Shown here piece by piece: positions 9,343 through 19,666 of a stretch of 38,947 nt of DNA (position 1 is its first letter; every line of letters begins with the position of its first letter). The stretch covers positions 1-38,947 of the forward strand of contig JADGHJ010000004.1 in assembly GCA_019686175.1 (NCBI GenBank). Reading direction: 5' to 3'. A program made the translations under genes and the position numbers. Source of the stretch: Chloroflexota bacterium. Its GTDB lineage: Bacteria; Chloroflexota; UBA6077; JAJPHF01. The notes under the pieces were generated by a model. The model was not told the origin of the DNA. It saw nothing but the letters and a program-made list of their open reading frames with translations, and did no database searches.

Positions 9343-9969
9343 CTACTCTGGCGCCTCACCCGCCTTGGCCAGTTCCCGGCAGGCCAGGTCGTACGCCTCG
9401 CGCAGCACGCTGTACGGCTGCGCGCCGTGGACGGCGATATGGTCGCCGAACACCATCGTGGGCACGAGGCTGATCCCCAGCTGATGCGCAATGTGCTCGA
9501 GCTGCACCACGCGGCCGCGATACGTGCCCTCGGCCAGCGCCGTACGCAGCGCCGCACCGTCGAGCCCCACGCGCTCGGCGACCTCGGCCAGCACCTCGGG
9601 CGCGCCGATGTCGCGGTTGTCGACGAAGTACGCCTGGAACAGGGCGACGCGCATGGCGTCGAAGCGCCCGCGGTCGCGCGCGAACTCAGCCGCCTCGTGG
9701 GCCCAGCGCGAGCGCGGCTTGAAGGGCGGGAAGCGCATCTCGACCCCGTAGCGGGCGGCCAGTGGCGCTACCCCGCGCGCCCAGTTGGCCTGGTAGCGGG
9801 CGAGATCCGGTCCGGTCAGGTCGGGCAGCGGCTCGGGCTCTGGACGCAGTTCGAACGGGAGCCACACCAGTTCGACAGGGTGCTGGCGCTGAAGCTCGGC
9901 CAAGGGCCCCTCGGCCAGGTAGCAGTACGGTCAGACGTAGTCGGAGAACACCAAGACCCGCAGCGCCAT
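9343..9969 (-). CDS. DsbA-family (FrnE-like) thiol-disulfide oxidoreductase with in-frame UGA at the first active-site Cys: candidate selenoprotein (U-P-Y-C)
   Basis: ATG at 9969 with SD-like GGGGG 6 nt upstream: MALRVLVFSDYV-[UGA 9931-9933]-PYCYLAEGPLAELQRQHPVELVWLPFELRPEPEP... continuing in frame to 9343. DsbA/FrnE proteins carry DxVCPxCY at this position. Confidence 0.85.
9898..9916 (-). promoter_or_regulatory. Candidate bacterial SECIS-like hairpin: GGCCGAGG-GGC-CCTTGGCC, 8-bp stem (one G-U), 3-nt loop
   Basis: Begins 14 nt downstream of the UGA; apical loop starts 22 nt after it and begins with G. Confidence 0.5.
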
Positions 9970-10074
9970 GTCAGCCCCCTTCCGGCGCCATGATGCCGGT
10001 AGTATACGCCGCGGTGGCCTCGGGGCCCTATCTCCGCTGGCTCGGTCGGGAGACCGACCACGAGGAGCGCCGCG

Positions 10075-11022
10075 TCAGGCGCGGACTTCCTGGCGCATGA
10101 AGCGGATATAGGAGAGCGCGAAGCAGACGCAGGTCAGGGCGACCAGTCCCGAGACCTGGGGCCACACCAGCAGGAGGCTTTGGACGAACGGCAGGGGGCT
10201 CGGCACCATGCCCTGCACCTCGCTGGCCAGCACCAGGTCGCCCAGCGTATTGCGGCTCGGATTCATCACCACGCTGGTGGCCTCGGCGTACAGCCGTGTC
10301 GGCGAGATGCGCGCTACGGCGCGGCGAATCTCGTCGTTGCGCAGCACTTGCAGCGCGGGCGCGTCCTGGCCGACCGGCGCGACCACGTTGGCCACCACGC
10401 CCGCGAGCATGCCGACGAAGAAGACGCAGACGAGCCACAGCGCCACTCCGGCCAGCGCCGCCGTCGCCACCTGGCGGAACAGCAGGGAGAACAGGATCGC
10501 CGCGGCGAGCCAGAAGCCCACGTACACGATGCTCAGCAGCAGGAACAGCGTCAGCCGCGCCAGGTCATCGGGGCTGGGCAGACGGCCGACCAGCGGGATG
10601 CCCAGGCCCATCGCCAGCAGCGTGATGGAGACGAGCAGCGCGCTGATAGTGGCCAGGCCGGCGAGGAACTTCCCGTTGATCACCGAGTCGCGGTAGATCG
10701 GCTGGGCCAGCAGCCGGCTCAGCGTCCCGCGAGCCTGCTCGCCGTTGATAGCGTCGAAGCCCAGCGCCAGCCCGACCAGCGGCCCCAGGAAGCCGATGAA
10801 AGTCACGAAGCTCGGCAGGGTACCGTTGGAGGCCGTGAACACCAGCAGGAACACCGAGGTCGCGGCCTCCGCCGTACGCGTCAGCTCCTCGCGGATCGAT
10901 TGAGCGGCCACGTACGCCGCGCCGATCCCCGAGATGAGCACCAGCGCGAACAGGATGAAGAACCGGCGGCTGCTGAAGTGATCCGCTAGCTCCTTGCGCA
11001 CGATGGGCACCAGGCCGGGCAT
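10075..11022 (-). CDS. ABC-2 type transporter permease
   Basis: MPGLVPIVRKELADHFSSRRFFILFALVLISGIGAAYVAAQ..., multiple TM segments, FDAINGEQARGTLSRLLAQPIYRDSVINGKFLAGL. Confidence 0.9.
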   Translation of the reverse strand: MPGLVPIVRKELADHFSSRRFFILFALVLISGIGAAYVAAQSIREELTRTAEAATSVFLLVFTASNGTLPSFVTFIGFLGPLVGLALGFDAINGEQARGTLSRLLAQPIYRDSVINGKFLAGLATISALLVSITLLAMGLGIPLVGRLPSPDDLARLTLFLLLSIVYVGFWLAAAILFSLLFRQVATAALAGVALWLVCVFFVGMLAGVVANVVAPVGQDAPALQVLRNDEIRRAVARISPTRLYAEATSVVMNPSRNTLGDLVLASEVQGMVPSPLPFVQSLLLVWPQVSGLVALTCVCFALSYIRFMRQEVRA

Positions 11023-11052
11023 GGCCGTATCACCTCCCAGGCGGGACACCGC

Positions 11053-12051
11053 CTACCGGAAGTAGCGCAAGTAGATATCCTCCAGGCTGTAGCCGCGTGC
11101 CCGCAGCGCGAGGAGGCCGAACGGCACGGCCGCGTGGGCGATGGCGGCCCGCACGTCCTCCACGCAGCGCACCACGAGCGTGTCCCCGCTGCACTCCACC
11201 CCGGCCACGCCGGGCAGCGTGGCCAGTGCCTGCGCGGCAGCCTGCGGCCGCTCGGCGACCTGCACCTCGACGACCAGCGGCTCGCCGGCCGCGAGCTGCG
11301 CGCCCAAACTGGCGATTGGGCCAGCCGCCACCAGCTTGCCCTTGACGAAGATGCCCACACGGTCACAGATGCGCTGCACCTGATCGAGCAGATGGGAGGA
11401 GACCAGCACGGTGATGTGGTCTTCGAGGCTCAGGCGCCGGATCAGGTCGAGCAGCGCCCGGGTGCCGTCAGGGTCGAGCCCGATCGTCGGCTCGTCGAGG
11501 ATGATGAGTCGCGGGTTCTTGACCAGCACGTCGGCGATCCCGAGGCGCTGCCGCATGCCGCGGGAGAACTGGCCGGCCTTCTTGTCCTTCACCTCGCCGA
11601 GGCCCACCCGGTCGAGCAGCGCGTCGATGCGCTCGCGCGCGACCGCCCGGGGGATCTGATTGAGGTCGGCGGTGAACAGCAGGTTCTCGCGGGCAGTAAG
11701 GTCGTCGTAGAACCCGACCGCGTCCGGGAGATAGCCGACCAGGCGCTTGACCTCAAGCGGCTCGCGGGTGGGGTCGTGGCCCAGTACCCGCGCCTGCCCG
11801 GCTGACGGCTCGGTGAGCCCGAGGAGCATGAGGATGGTCGTCGTCTTGCCCGCGCCGTTCGGGCCGAGCAAGCCGAACACCTCGCCCTCGCGCACGGTCA
11901 GGTTGAGGTCGTCGACCGCCACGAACGTGCCGTAGCGCTTGGTCAGGTGGCTGGTCTCGATCGCCGGCGCCGCCTCCGCGCCCACCTGACGCCCGGGCGC
12001 CTCCACGGCCTGCCGGACTGCCGACTGGGCGGGCGCCTCCGTCACACGCAT
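11053..12051 (-). CDS. ABC transporter ATP-binding protein
   Basis: Walker [11 protein letters not shown], signature [35 protein letters not shown]. Confidence 0.96.
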   Translation of the reverse strand: MRVTEAPAQSAVRQAVEAPGRQVGAEAAPAIETSHLTKRYGTFVAVDDLNLTVREGEVFGLLGPNGAGKTTTILMLLGLTEPSAGQARVLGHDPTREPLEVKRLVGYLPDAVGFYDDLTARENLLFTADLNQIPRAVARERIDALLDRVGLGEVKDKKAGQFSRGMRQRLGIADVLVKNPRLIILDEPTIGLDPDGTRALLDLIRRLSLEDHITVLVSSHLLDQVQRICDRVGIFVKGKLVAAGPIASLGAQLAAGEPLVVEVQVAERPQAAAQALATLPGVAGVECSGDTLVVRCVEDVRAAIAHAAVPFGLLALRARGYSLEDIYLRYFR

Positions 12052-12099
12052 AGCATCCTCCCGCTGGCGATAGGGGACACCCCCCGTCGCCCCCCGTGA

Positions 12100-13266
12100 T
12101 CAGCGGCGGCTGAAGCGCCGGAACACCCCATAGAGCCCGCCGACGCTCAGGGCGATGATGCCCAGTCCCACGAGGCCCCAGGCTGTGGGGCTACCGACAG
12201 TGACCCGCACCCCCGCCTGCTCGTTGACCTGAGCGTTGGAGGCCGTCACGCGCACCATGTAGTCGCCGGGAATCGCGCGGCTCGACGGCTTGATGCGCAT
12301 GGTGACCTCGCGCGTCTGGCCGGCTGGCAAGCGGTCGATGGCCTCCGGCTGGAAAGTAACATCCCAGCCCTCGGGCTTCTGCGCCGACAGCGCCACGTTG
12401 GTCAGGTCGCCGCTGCCCGTGTTCTGGACGGTCAGAGTCACGGGCGTCTCGGCTCCCGCGGTGGCCTGCGCATTGAGGGTCCCCGAGCTGGTCCCGAGCG
12501 TGACCTTGTAGTTGCCGATGATCTTGGCCGCGAGCTGGACCTGCGCCTGATCCGGCCCGCTGGCGGCCACGATCATGATAGGATAGTCGCCAGCGCGCGC
12601 CGTGCGGGGCGGCGTGACTTGGATGTCCAGCCCGCGCGTCTCGCCCGCCTTCACGCGCAGGCTAGCGATCTGCCGCTTCTCATACGCGGGCTGGAACACC
12701 ACCTCCCAGCCCTCGGGGGCGCGCGCCGCGAGCGTGAACTCGCGCTCCTCGTCGGACTGGTTGATCAGGTCGACTTTGAACTCGAACGGCTTATCGGCCC
12801 CGCCGCGTAGCTCCGGGTACTGTGACACCAGGCGCACCCCCCCCGGCACGCCCTCGCCAATGCTGATACGCAGCGGGAGCGCGACCCGCGCGCCGTCGGG
12901 CGTGGTCCCGGTAATGGTGAAGGTATACTCGCCCGGCGCGGCGTTTGCCGGCGGGTCGACGGTGAAGTCGGCCGTGAGATTGCGCCCGGCTTGGACGTAG
13001 ACGCTGTGGACCAGGAAGCTCTGGCTCTTCAGCTGCGGCTTCCACTCCGCGGGACCGTCGATGGTGATGTCCAGCGCCCGATCCACCGAGCCGTTGTTGG
13101 TGAAGCGGATGGAAAACTTCGCGTTCTTACCCGCCTGGACCGTAACGGATGGATAGTCAGTGCTGATGGTGACATCGGACAGTGTCTGCGCCCCGACCGG
13201 GCCTGGCAGCAGCAGCACCGGCACCAGCAGCACCGCCACCAGCGCTAGCGCTCCCCAGCGTCGCAT
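12100..13266 (-). CDS. NEW3 (NPCBM-associated)-domain exported/membrane protein with C-terminal TM
   Basis: Signal peptide MRRWGALALVAVLLVPVLLLPGPVGA; repeated NxGxxxxxxxxxxxxPEGW modules; C-terminal TM WGLVGLGIIALSVGGLYGVFRRFSRR; next to ABC ATPase and permease. Confidence 0.88.
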   Translation of the reverse strand: MRRWGALALVAVLLVPVLLLPGPVGAQTLSDVTISTDYPSVTVQAGKNAKFSIRFTNNGSVDRALDITIDGPAEWKPQLKSQSFLVHSVYVQAGRNLTADFTVDPPANAAPGEYTFTITGTTPDGARVALPLRISIGEGVPGGVRLVSQYPELRGGADKPFEFKVDLINQSDEEREFTLAARAPEGWEVVFQPAYEKRQIASLRVKAGETRGLDIQVTPPRTARAGDYPIMIVAASGPDQAQVQLAAKIIGNYKVTLGTSSGTLNAQATAGAETPVTLTVQNTGSGDLTNVALSAQKPEGWDVTFQPEAIDRLPAGQTREVTMRIKPSSRAIPGDYMVRVTASNAQVNEQAGVRVTVGSPTAWGLVGLGIIALSVGGLYGVFRRFSRR

Positions 13267-13475
13267 CGTCCTACCCCCCACGCGTCTTGCTCGCCACCCG
13301 CACTGTCGTACCTACCGCCGGGCCGTCGAAGGTCCCGGCTTCGGCGCGATGCTAGCATCCGGTATGTTAGACAGCGGCAAATACCGTGTGAAGGGTATGC
13401 TAGTGAGCGGAGCCGCCTACCGCCTGGAGCTTCGCGCCTCTCCCCCAGGAGACCGGCACCAAGGAGGCTGGGCGA

Positions 13476-13565
13476 ATGCGTGAGGTGATCGGGACGCTCG
13501 TACTGGTCCTCGCGATCTTCCTCCTGCTGGTCTACACCGCCGTGGTGTCGATGGTTCGGCAGTAA
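13476..13565 (+). CDS. Small single-pass membrane protein, 29 aa (MREVIGTLVLVLAIFLLLVYTAVVSMVRQ)
   Basis: Strong SD AAGGAGG at 13461-13467 with 8-nt spacing to ATG; hydrophobic core; not in supplied ORF track because of length. Confidence 0.6.
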   Translation: MREVIGTLVLVLAIFLLLVYTAVVSMVRQ

Positions 13566-13629
13566 CCAGCCGGGCTGGCAGCCCCCTTCCACAGGGGTCT
13601 TGCGGGGGCACATCGCGCGCTGGACCTCG

Positions 13630-14310
13630 TCAGGGGCGGGCGGGCTCGCCCTCGGCCACGATAACACGAGCGGGCCGGATCAGCCGCTCGCGGAGGAGAT
13701 AGCCAGGCTGCAGCACCGTCGCGATGTGCCCCTCAGCGTGGCGTGTGCCACGCTCGCGGCCCACCGCCTCGTGCAGCCGGGGGTCAAACAGCTCCCCCGG
13801 AGCGCCCACACGCCGCACGCCAGCCCTGGCCAGCGCCAGGCGTAGTTGCCGGGCGATGAGCGGCAGCCCCGCCGCCCAGGGGTGATCGCGTAGTTCGGGC
13901 GGCACCTGGGCGAGCGCACGCTCCAGGTCGTCCAGCACGGGCAACAGGTGGCCCAGCAGCTCGACGCGGGCCGTCTCCGCCTCCTCACCGCGCTCGCGCT
14001 CGACGCGTCGCTTGTAGTTCACGAAATCGGCCTGCGTACGCTGCGCGAGGTCGAGGTAGCTCTCCGCTTTGCCCTCCTGCGCGGCCGCCCGCTCGCGCTC
14101 GGCGGCGAGCTGCGCCTCCAGCTCGGCCAGCCGCCGGGTCAGCGCCTCCACCTGCGCGGTCAGCTCGGCCACCTGCGCCGGATCCAGGTGCGAGGATGGA
14201 GACTCCTCGGAGCGCGAGGCGGGCTGCCCTGCGCCGGGGATAGTCACGCGCCGGGGCGGGCCAACCCGCGGGTCGTGAGGTTGGCGGCGCCACTCCTGAG
14301 AATCCGTCAC
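13630..14310 (-). CDS. grpE: Nucleotide exchange factor GrpE
   Basis: RTQADFVNYKRRVERERGEEAETARVELLGHLLPVLDDLERALAQVP...FDPRLHEAVGRERG; GTG start preceded by AAGGAGG. Confidence 0.93.
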   Translation of the reverse strand: MTDSQEWRRQPHDPRVGPPRRVTIPGAGQPASRSEESPSSHLDPAQVAELTAQVEALTRRLAELEAQLAAERERAAAQEGKAESYLDLAQRTQADFVNYKRRVERERGEEAETARVELLGHLLPVLDDLERALAQVPPELRDHPWAAGLPLIARQLRLALARAGVRRVGAPGELFDPRLHEAVGRERGTRHAEGHIATVLQPGYLLRERLIRPARVIVAEGEPARP

Positions 14311-14321
14311 ACGGACCTCCT

Positions 14322-14348
14322 TCCCTGGCCGGCGGCGCCGGCCAGGGA
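14322..14348. repeat. Perfect 12-bp inverted repeat TCCCTGGCCGGC-ggc-GCCGGCCAGGGA directly upstream of the grpE SD
   Basis: Direct reading; lies next to the SD (14314-14320) of grpE on the minus strand. Confidence 0.75.
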
Positions 14349-14454
14349 TCGCCACGCCGACCAAGGACTCGATTACATAGTCGTTGTATTTAGGTTAGCG
14401 AGCGGCGCGTTAAGCGGGCGCAAGACCGGAGCAAGCAGCACGTAAGAGCGCTGC

Positions 14455-14757
14455 TTATTCGACTAGGAGGATCTCGCGCTTGGGCGGGCAGACCACCAGC
14501 TGCGACACTTGCTGGCTCCACTGCCGGAAGCGCTCCTGATCGGTGACGCCGCTCATCTCCCGCTCTAGCTCGGCCAGCGATTCCATCTCCTGCTCGAACT
14601 GGAGGTCGGGTGCGCCGGGCGAGGCCATCGACACGCGCAAGATGCGCGGCCGCTTGCCACCGGTGGCCGCGACCATGTCGGCCAGCTCGCGCAGGCGCTG
14701 CGCCACCTCCTCGGTATGGCCGGGACGGGTATGAAACGATAGCCGCGACACGTACAT
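14455..14757 (-). CDS. Small protein of ABM/Dabb-like fold (putative)
   Basis: MYVSRLSFHTRPGHTEEVAQRLRELADMVAATGGKRPRILRVSMASPGAPDLQFEQEMESLAELE...; SD GGGAGG upstream. Confidence 0.7.
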   Translation of the reverse strand: MYVSRLSFHTRPGHTEEVAQRLRELADMVAATGGKRPRILRVSMASPGAPDLQFEQEMESLAELEREMSGVTDQERFRQWSQQVSQLVVCPPKREILLVE

Positions 14758-14893
14758 GGTGTTACCTCCCTTCGCGCCAGCGTCCAGCGCTAGCCCGCGC
14801 CCTGCTCGGCGGGGCCGTGGTACCCGCCCTTGGTCAAGATGCGTGCCGGCCCGAGCGGAGAGCGCGCGAGCCGGGCCGGTGCGCGCCGGGGGC

Positions 14894-14922
14894 TTGTAGG
14901 AGAGCCGGGCTGCGGCTACAAT
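14894..14922 (+). promoter_or_regulatory. Sigma70-like promoter of tRNA-Gly: TTGTAG-17 nt-TACAAT
   Basis: -35-like at 14894-14899, -10-like at 14917-14922, 27 nt before the tRNA 5' end. Confidence 0.6.
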
Positions 14923-14948
14923 GAAGAATGGAACTGGCCAGTGGCCGC

Positions 14949-15020
14949 GCGGAAGTGGCTCAGTGGTAGAGCATCTCCTTGCCAAGGAGAGGGTCGCGGG
15001 TTCGAATCCCGTCTTCCGCT
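14949..15020 (+). tRNA. tRNA-Gly (anticodon GCC)
   Basis: Acceptor GCGGAAG/CTTCCGC, D-arm GGCTCAGTGGTAGAGC, anticodon stem-loop TCTCC-TTGCCAA-GGAGA, T-arm CGCGGGTTCGAATCCCG, discriminator T, no encoded CCA. Confidence 0.96.
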
Positions 15021-15048
15021 CTCAGCCCTTACCTCGTCCGTAGTCCTC

Positions 15049-15077
15049 AAAGGGGCTCTCCGGGAGAGCCCCTTTTT
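15049..15077 (+). terminator. Rho-independent terminator downstream of tRNA-Gly
   Basis: AAAGGGGCTCTC-CGG-GAGAGCCCCTTTTT hairpin plus T-tract. Confidence 0.9.
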
Positions 15078-15150
15078 GTCGAGATAAAGGCATGCTCGCG
15101 CCCAGCGCCCCAGTGCCCACAGCGCGGAGCGGAAAGGCAGCAAACAGGCC

Positions 15151-16491
15151 GTGAAGATCAGCACCCAGCCCATGGAGAGCAGCCAGGTGCTGCTCGAGAT
15201 CGAGGTCGAACCGCCGCGCGTCGAGCGGGCGCTCGATGAGGCTTACAAGCGCTACGCCCAGCGGCTCAACATCCCCGGCTTCCGACGCGGCAAGGCGCCG
15301 CGGCCGCTCGTGGAGCGGATGGTCGGCCGGGAGTCGCTGCTCGAGGAGGCGCTCGAGCGCCTGGTGCCCGCGGTGTATCGCGAGGCGGTGAGCGAAGCCG
15401 GGCTCCACCCGATCGAGGAGGCCCAGGTCCAGATCGTGGAGGTCGAGCCGCTGCGGATCAAGGCTACCGTGCCCGTGCGGCCCGAGGTGCGCTTGGGCGA
15501 CTACCGCGCGCTGCGCCGCGAACTGCAGGTGCCCCCCGTCACCGACGAGCAAGTGGACAAGCTGCTCGACCAGTTGCGCGAGGCGCATGCGACCTGGGTG
15601 CCCGTGGAGCGGCCGGCGCAGCTGGGCGATCGCGTGGCGCTCGACGTGCGTGGGACAGTGGGCGAGCGCGTGCTGCTCGACCGCCGCGACGTGGAGTACG
15701 TGCTGCGCGAGGATGACCAGCGGCCGCTGCCAGGCTTTGCCGCCGCGCTGGTGGGCCTGGCGCCCGAGAGCGAGCGCACGTTCACCCTGCGCGTGCCCGA
15801 GGACTTCGCCGACCAGGAGCTGGCCGGGCAGGAGGCCACGTTCACCGTGCGCCTGCACTGGGTGAAGGAGAAGCAGTTGCCGGCGGCCGACGATGCGTTC
15901 GCCTCGACGGTGGGAGCGTTCAACACCATCGAGGAGCTGCGCGCCCAGTTGCGCGAGGAGTTGGCCACGCGCTTCGAGGCCGACGCCCGTCAGCAGCTCG
16001 CGGAGGACGTGGTCGAGGCGGTGGTCGGGGTGGCGTCGCTGGAGTTGCCGCCGCAGGCGATCGAGAAGCAGGCCGAGCGCCTGCGCCGCCGCCTGGCCGC
16101 CTCGCTTGACAACCAAGGCATCACGATTGAACAATACCTGCAACTGACGGGGAAGTCCGCGGCGGACTTCGAGGACGAGCTGCGCGCGCAAGCGCGCCGG
16201 GAGCTGACCCGCATGTTCGTGCTCGACGCGGTGGCCGACGCGGAGCACATCACGGTGGACCCTGTCGAGGTCGAGGCCGAGATCCGACGGGCGACGAGCG
16301 GGCGTGCGGATGCGGCGCGCGCCGCGCGGGCCGCGCTCAACAACCAGGAGACGCGCGAGCGCGTCGAACTCGCGCTCCGCGAGCGCAAGACGATCGAGCG
16401 ACTGGTAGAGCTGGCGACCGGCGGTCAGGCCCAGACCGAGGCGGCCACGGCGGCCGCCAGCCCTGCCGCAGAGGAGCGGCCCCATGCGTGA
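15151..16491 (+). CDS. tig: Trigger factor
   Basis: 446 aa; [34 protein letters not shown] ribosome-binding signature; followed by clpP and clpX. Confidence 0.95.
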   Translation: MKISTQPMESSQVLLEIEVEPPRVERALDEAYKRYAQRLNIPGFRRGKAPRPLVERMVGRESLLEEALERLVPAVYREAVSEAGLHPIEEAQVQIVEVEPLRIKATVPVRPEVRLGDYRALRRELQVPPVTDEQVDKLLDQLREAHATWVPVERPAQLGDRVALDVRGTVGERVLLDRRDVEYVLREDDQRPLPGFAAALVGLAPESERTFTLRVPEDFADQELAGQEATFTVRLHWVKEKQLPAADDAFASTVGAFNTIEELRAQLREELATRFEADARQQLAEDVVEAVVGVASLELPPQAIEKQAERLRRRLAASLDNQGITIEQYLQLTGKSAADFEDELRAQARRELTRMFVLDAVADAEHITVDPVEVEAEIRRATSGRADAARAARAALNNQETRERVELALRERKTIERLVELATGGQAQTEAATAAASPAAEERPHA

Positions 16492-17116
16492 CCCGCGGGC
16501 GCAAATCTTGGTCCCACAAGTCATCGAGCAGACGAACCGCGGGGAGCGCGCCTACGATATCTACTCCCTGCTCCTCAAAGAGCGCATCGTGTTCATCGGT
16601 ACGGCCATCGATGACTACCTCGCCAACCTCATCGTGGCCGAGCTGCTGTACCTCGACCGCGAGGATCCCGAGAAGGACATCCAGATGTACATCCACTCCC
16701 CGGGCGGGAGTGTGAATGCGGGGCTGTCGATCTACGACACGATGCAGCTCATCCGGCCCGACGTGAGCACGATCTGTGTGGGCATGGCCGCCAGCATGGG
16801 TGCGGTGCTGCTCATGGCCGGCGCGAAGGGCAAGCGCTATGCGCTGCCCAATTCCACGGTGATGATCCATCAGGCTGCGGGCGGCTTCCAGGGCACCGCG
16901 GCCGACATCGAGGTGCGAGCGCGCGAGATCCTCCGCCTGCAGCAGCGGCTGCGCGAGATCATGGCCCACCACACCAGCCAGCCGCTCGAGCGGATCGCGC
17001 GCGACTCGGACCGCGACTTCTTTATGACGCCTGAACAAGCGAAAGAGTACGGCATCATCGACGAGGTTATCGGGCATCCGGCCGAGTCGATGAGAGCGGA
17101 ACGCCCAACCAAGTAA
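16484..17116 (+). CDS. clpP: ATP-dependent Clp protease proteolytic subunit
   Basis: [55 protein letters not shown]...[11 protein letters not shown]...[11 protein letters not shown]; overlaps the tig 3' end by 8 nt. Confidence 0.98.
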   Translation: MRDPRAQILVPQVIEQTNRGERAYDIYSLLLKERIVFIGTAIDDYLANLIVAELLYLDREDPEKDIQMYIHSPGGSVNAGLSIYDTMQLIRPDVSTICVGMAASMGAVLLMAGAKGKRYALPNSTVMIHQAAGGFQGTAADIEVRAREILRLQQRLREIMAHHTSQPLERIARDSDRDFFMTPEQAKEYGIIDEVIGHPAESMRAERPTK

Positions 17117-17143
17117 CCGCGGCGCTGGACGGAGGACAAAGGC

Positions 17144-18424
<1,281 letters not shown>

Positions 18425-18445
18425 GAACCGGATCGCATTCCAACC

Positions 18446-18487
18446 AAGGAAAGAGCGGGCCGATCACATCCGGCCCGCTCTTTCCTT
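18446..18487 (+). terminator. Terminator-like hairpin downstream of clpX
   Basis: AAGGAAAGAGCGGGCCG...CGGCCCGCTCTTTCCTT, long near-perfect stem ending in a T-rich tract. Confidence 0.85.
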
Positions 18488-18548
18488 GCGACCAGAAGCG
18501 CCCACCATCATCGGTCAGGAGCGCGCGGCCCTTCCCCCGCCCGCACGC

Positions 18549-18577
18549 TTGCAATATCCTAAGATCGCTCTTATCCT
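18549..18577 (+). promoter_or_regulatory. Sigma70-like promoter TTGCAA-17 nt-TATCCT
   Basis: Upstream of the 18658 ORF and downstream of the clpX terminator. Confidence 0.5.
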
Positions 18578-18657
18578 AGAGCCAACGGTCGGGCGGCCCG
18601 GCGGGTGGGCCGCCGGTCTCGATCACTGGGGGCAGTACGCGCCCGACCCGCAGTGGC

Positions 18658-19200
18658 ATGGAACGGCGAGTGTGGCTGGGGCTCGCAACCGGCGTGCTGC
18701 TGCTCGCCAGCGCAGCGGTGGTCGTCTGGCAGCAGCATGCCGCACAGGCCGAGCCCGAGGTGTATTGTGCCCAGGTCTGGAGCGCCTTCGATCGCACGAG
18801 CAAGTTGGCGCGCGAGCTGGGGGCCGTACTCGAGGCCGCTGCCAGCGAGCCCGCCGACCGGGTGTTGCCTCGCATGCAGGCCGTGCAACAAGGCCTGGCC
18901 GACGAGCTCGCGCTCATCGAGCGGCTCGCCCCCTCGCCGGGCGCCGAAGACGTCCCCCCTCACGCGCGGGCTGCCCTTACCGCCCTCCTCGCCGCCGCCG
19001 ACCCGCAGCTGCTCGACCACCCGCCGGAAGTGCGCGTGCAGATGGGACCCTATCTGCGCGAGCAGCTCCTCATTGCCCGGGCGGAGGCGCGAGCGGCCGC
19101 TGCTGCGCTCCGCGCGGCCGACGAGGAGTGCGCCAATCGCCACGCGCCGGGCGTGCTCCGCCCGTTGGGCCGTCCACGCGAGGGGCCGCCACCATCGTAA
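18658..19200 (+). CDS. Hypothetical membrane-anchored/exported protein
   Basis: N-terminal TM/signal MERRVWLGLATGVLLLASAAVVVWQQHAAQA then helical Ala-rich domain. Confidence 0.7.
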   Translation: MERRVWLGLATGVLLLASAAVVVWQQHAAQAEPEVYCAQVWSAFDRTSKLARELGAVLEAAASEPADRVLPRMQAVQQGLADELALIERLAPSPGAEDVPPHARAALTALLAAADPQLLDHPPEVRVQMGPYLREQLLIARAEARAAAAALRAADEECANRHAPGVLRPLGRPREGPPPS

Positions 19201-19213
19201 CCCCCGCGCGGGC

Positions 19214-19660
19214 TTAGCGCTCGGCGCTGTCCAGCCACAGCGTCACGGGGCCGTCGGCCACCAAGTGGATCTCCATCAGGGCACCGAACCGCCCGGTGGC
19301 CACTCGCAGCCCCTGCGCGGCGAGGGCCTCCACGAACACGTCGACCAGCGGGCGTGCAACCTCCGGCGGCGCCGCCTCGCCGAAGTAGGGCCGGCGCCCG
19401 CGGCGCAGGTCGGCGTACAGCGTGAACTGTGACACGACGAGGCACTCGGCGCCCACCTCCAGCGCCGAGCGGTTCATGCGGCCCGCGTCATCCGGAAAGG
19501 CACGCAGGTGGGGAATGCGCGCCGCCAGGCCGCGCGCCACCGCCGCGTCATCGCCCCGCCCGACCCCGAGCAGCACCAGCCAGCCGGCGCCGATGGCGCC
19601 AGTGACCTGCCCGTCGACGTAGACCGCCGCCGAGCGGACGCGCTGCAGGAGGGCGCGCAC
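19214..19660 (-). CDS. dtd: D-aminoacyl-tRNA deacylase
   Basis: MRALLQRVRSAAVYVDGQVTGAIGAGWLVLLGVGRGD...NRSALEVGAECLVVSQFTLYADLRRGRRPYF. Confidence 0.96.
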   Translation of the reverse strand: MRALLQRVRSAAVYVDGQVTGAIGAGWLVLLGVGRGDDAAVARGLAARIPHLRAFPDDAGRMNRSALEVGAECLVVSQFTLYADLRRGRRPYFGEAAPPEVARPLVDVFVEALAAQGLRVATGRFGALMEIHLVADGPVTLWLDSAER

Positions 19661-19666
19661 CGCGGC

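Noticed and set aside
9343-9969. Reading the DsbA-like and thioredoxin-like loci as simple pseudogenes or sequencing errors
   Set aside because: Cannot be excluded without genome context, but a single UGA precisely at the catalytic Cys in two independent genes with otherwise intact frames and good translation starts argues for selenocysteine.
14322-14348. CIRCE (HrcA) operator upstream of grpE
   Set aside because: The inverted repeat sequence does not match TTAGCACTC-N9-GAGTGCTAA.
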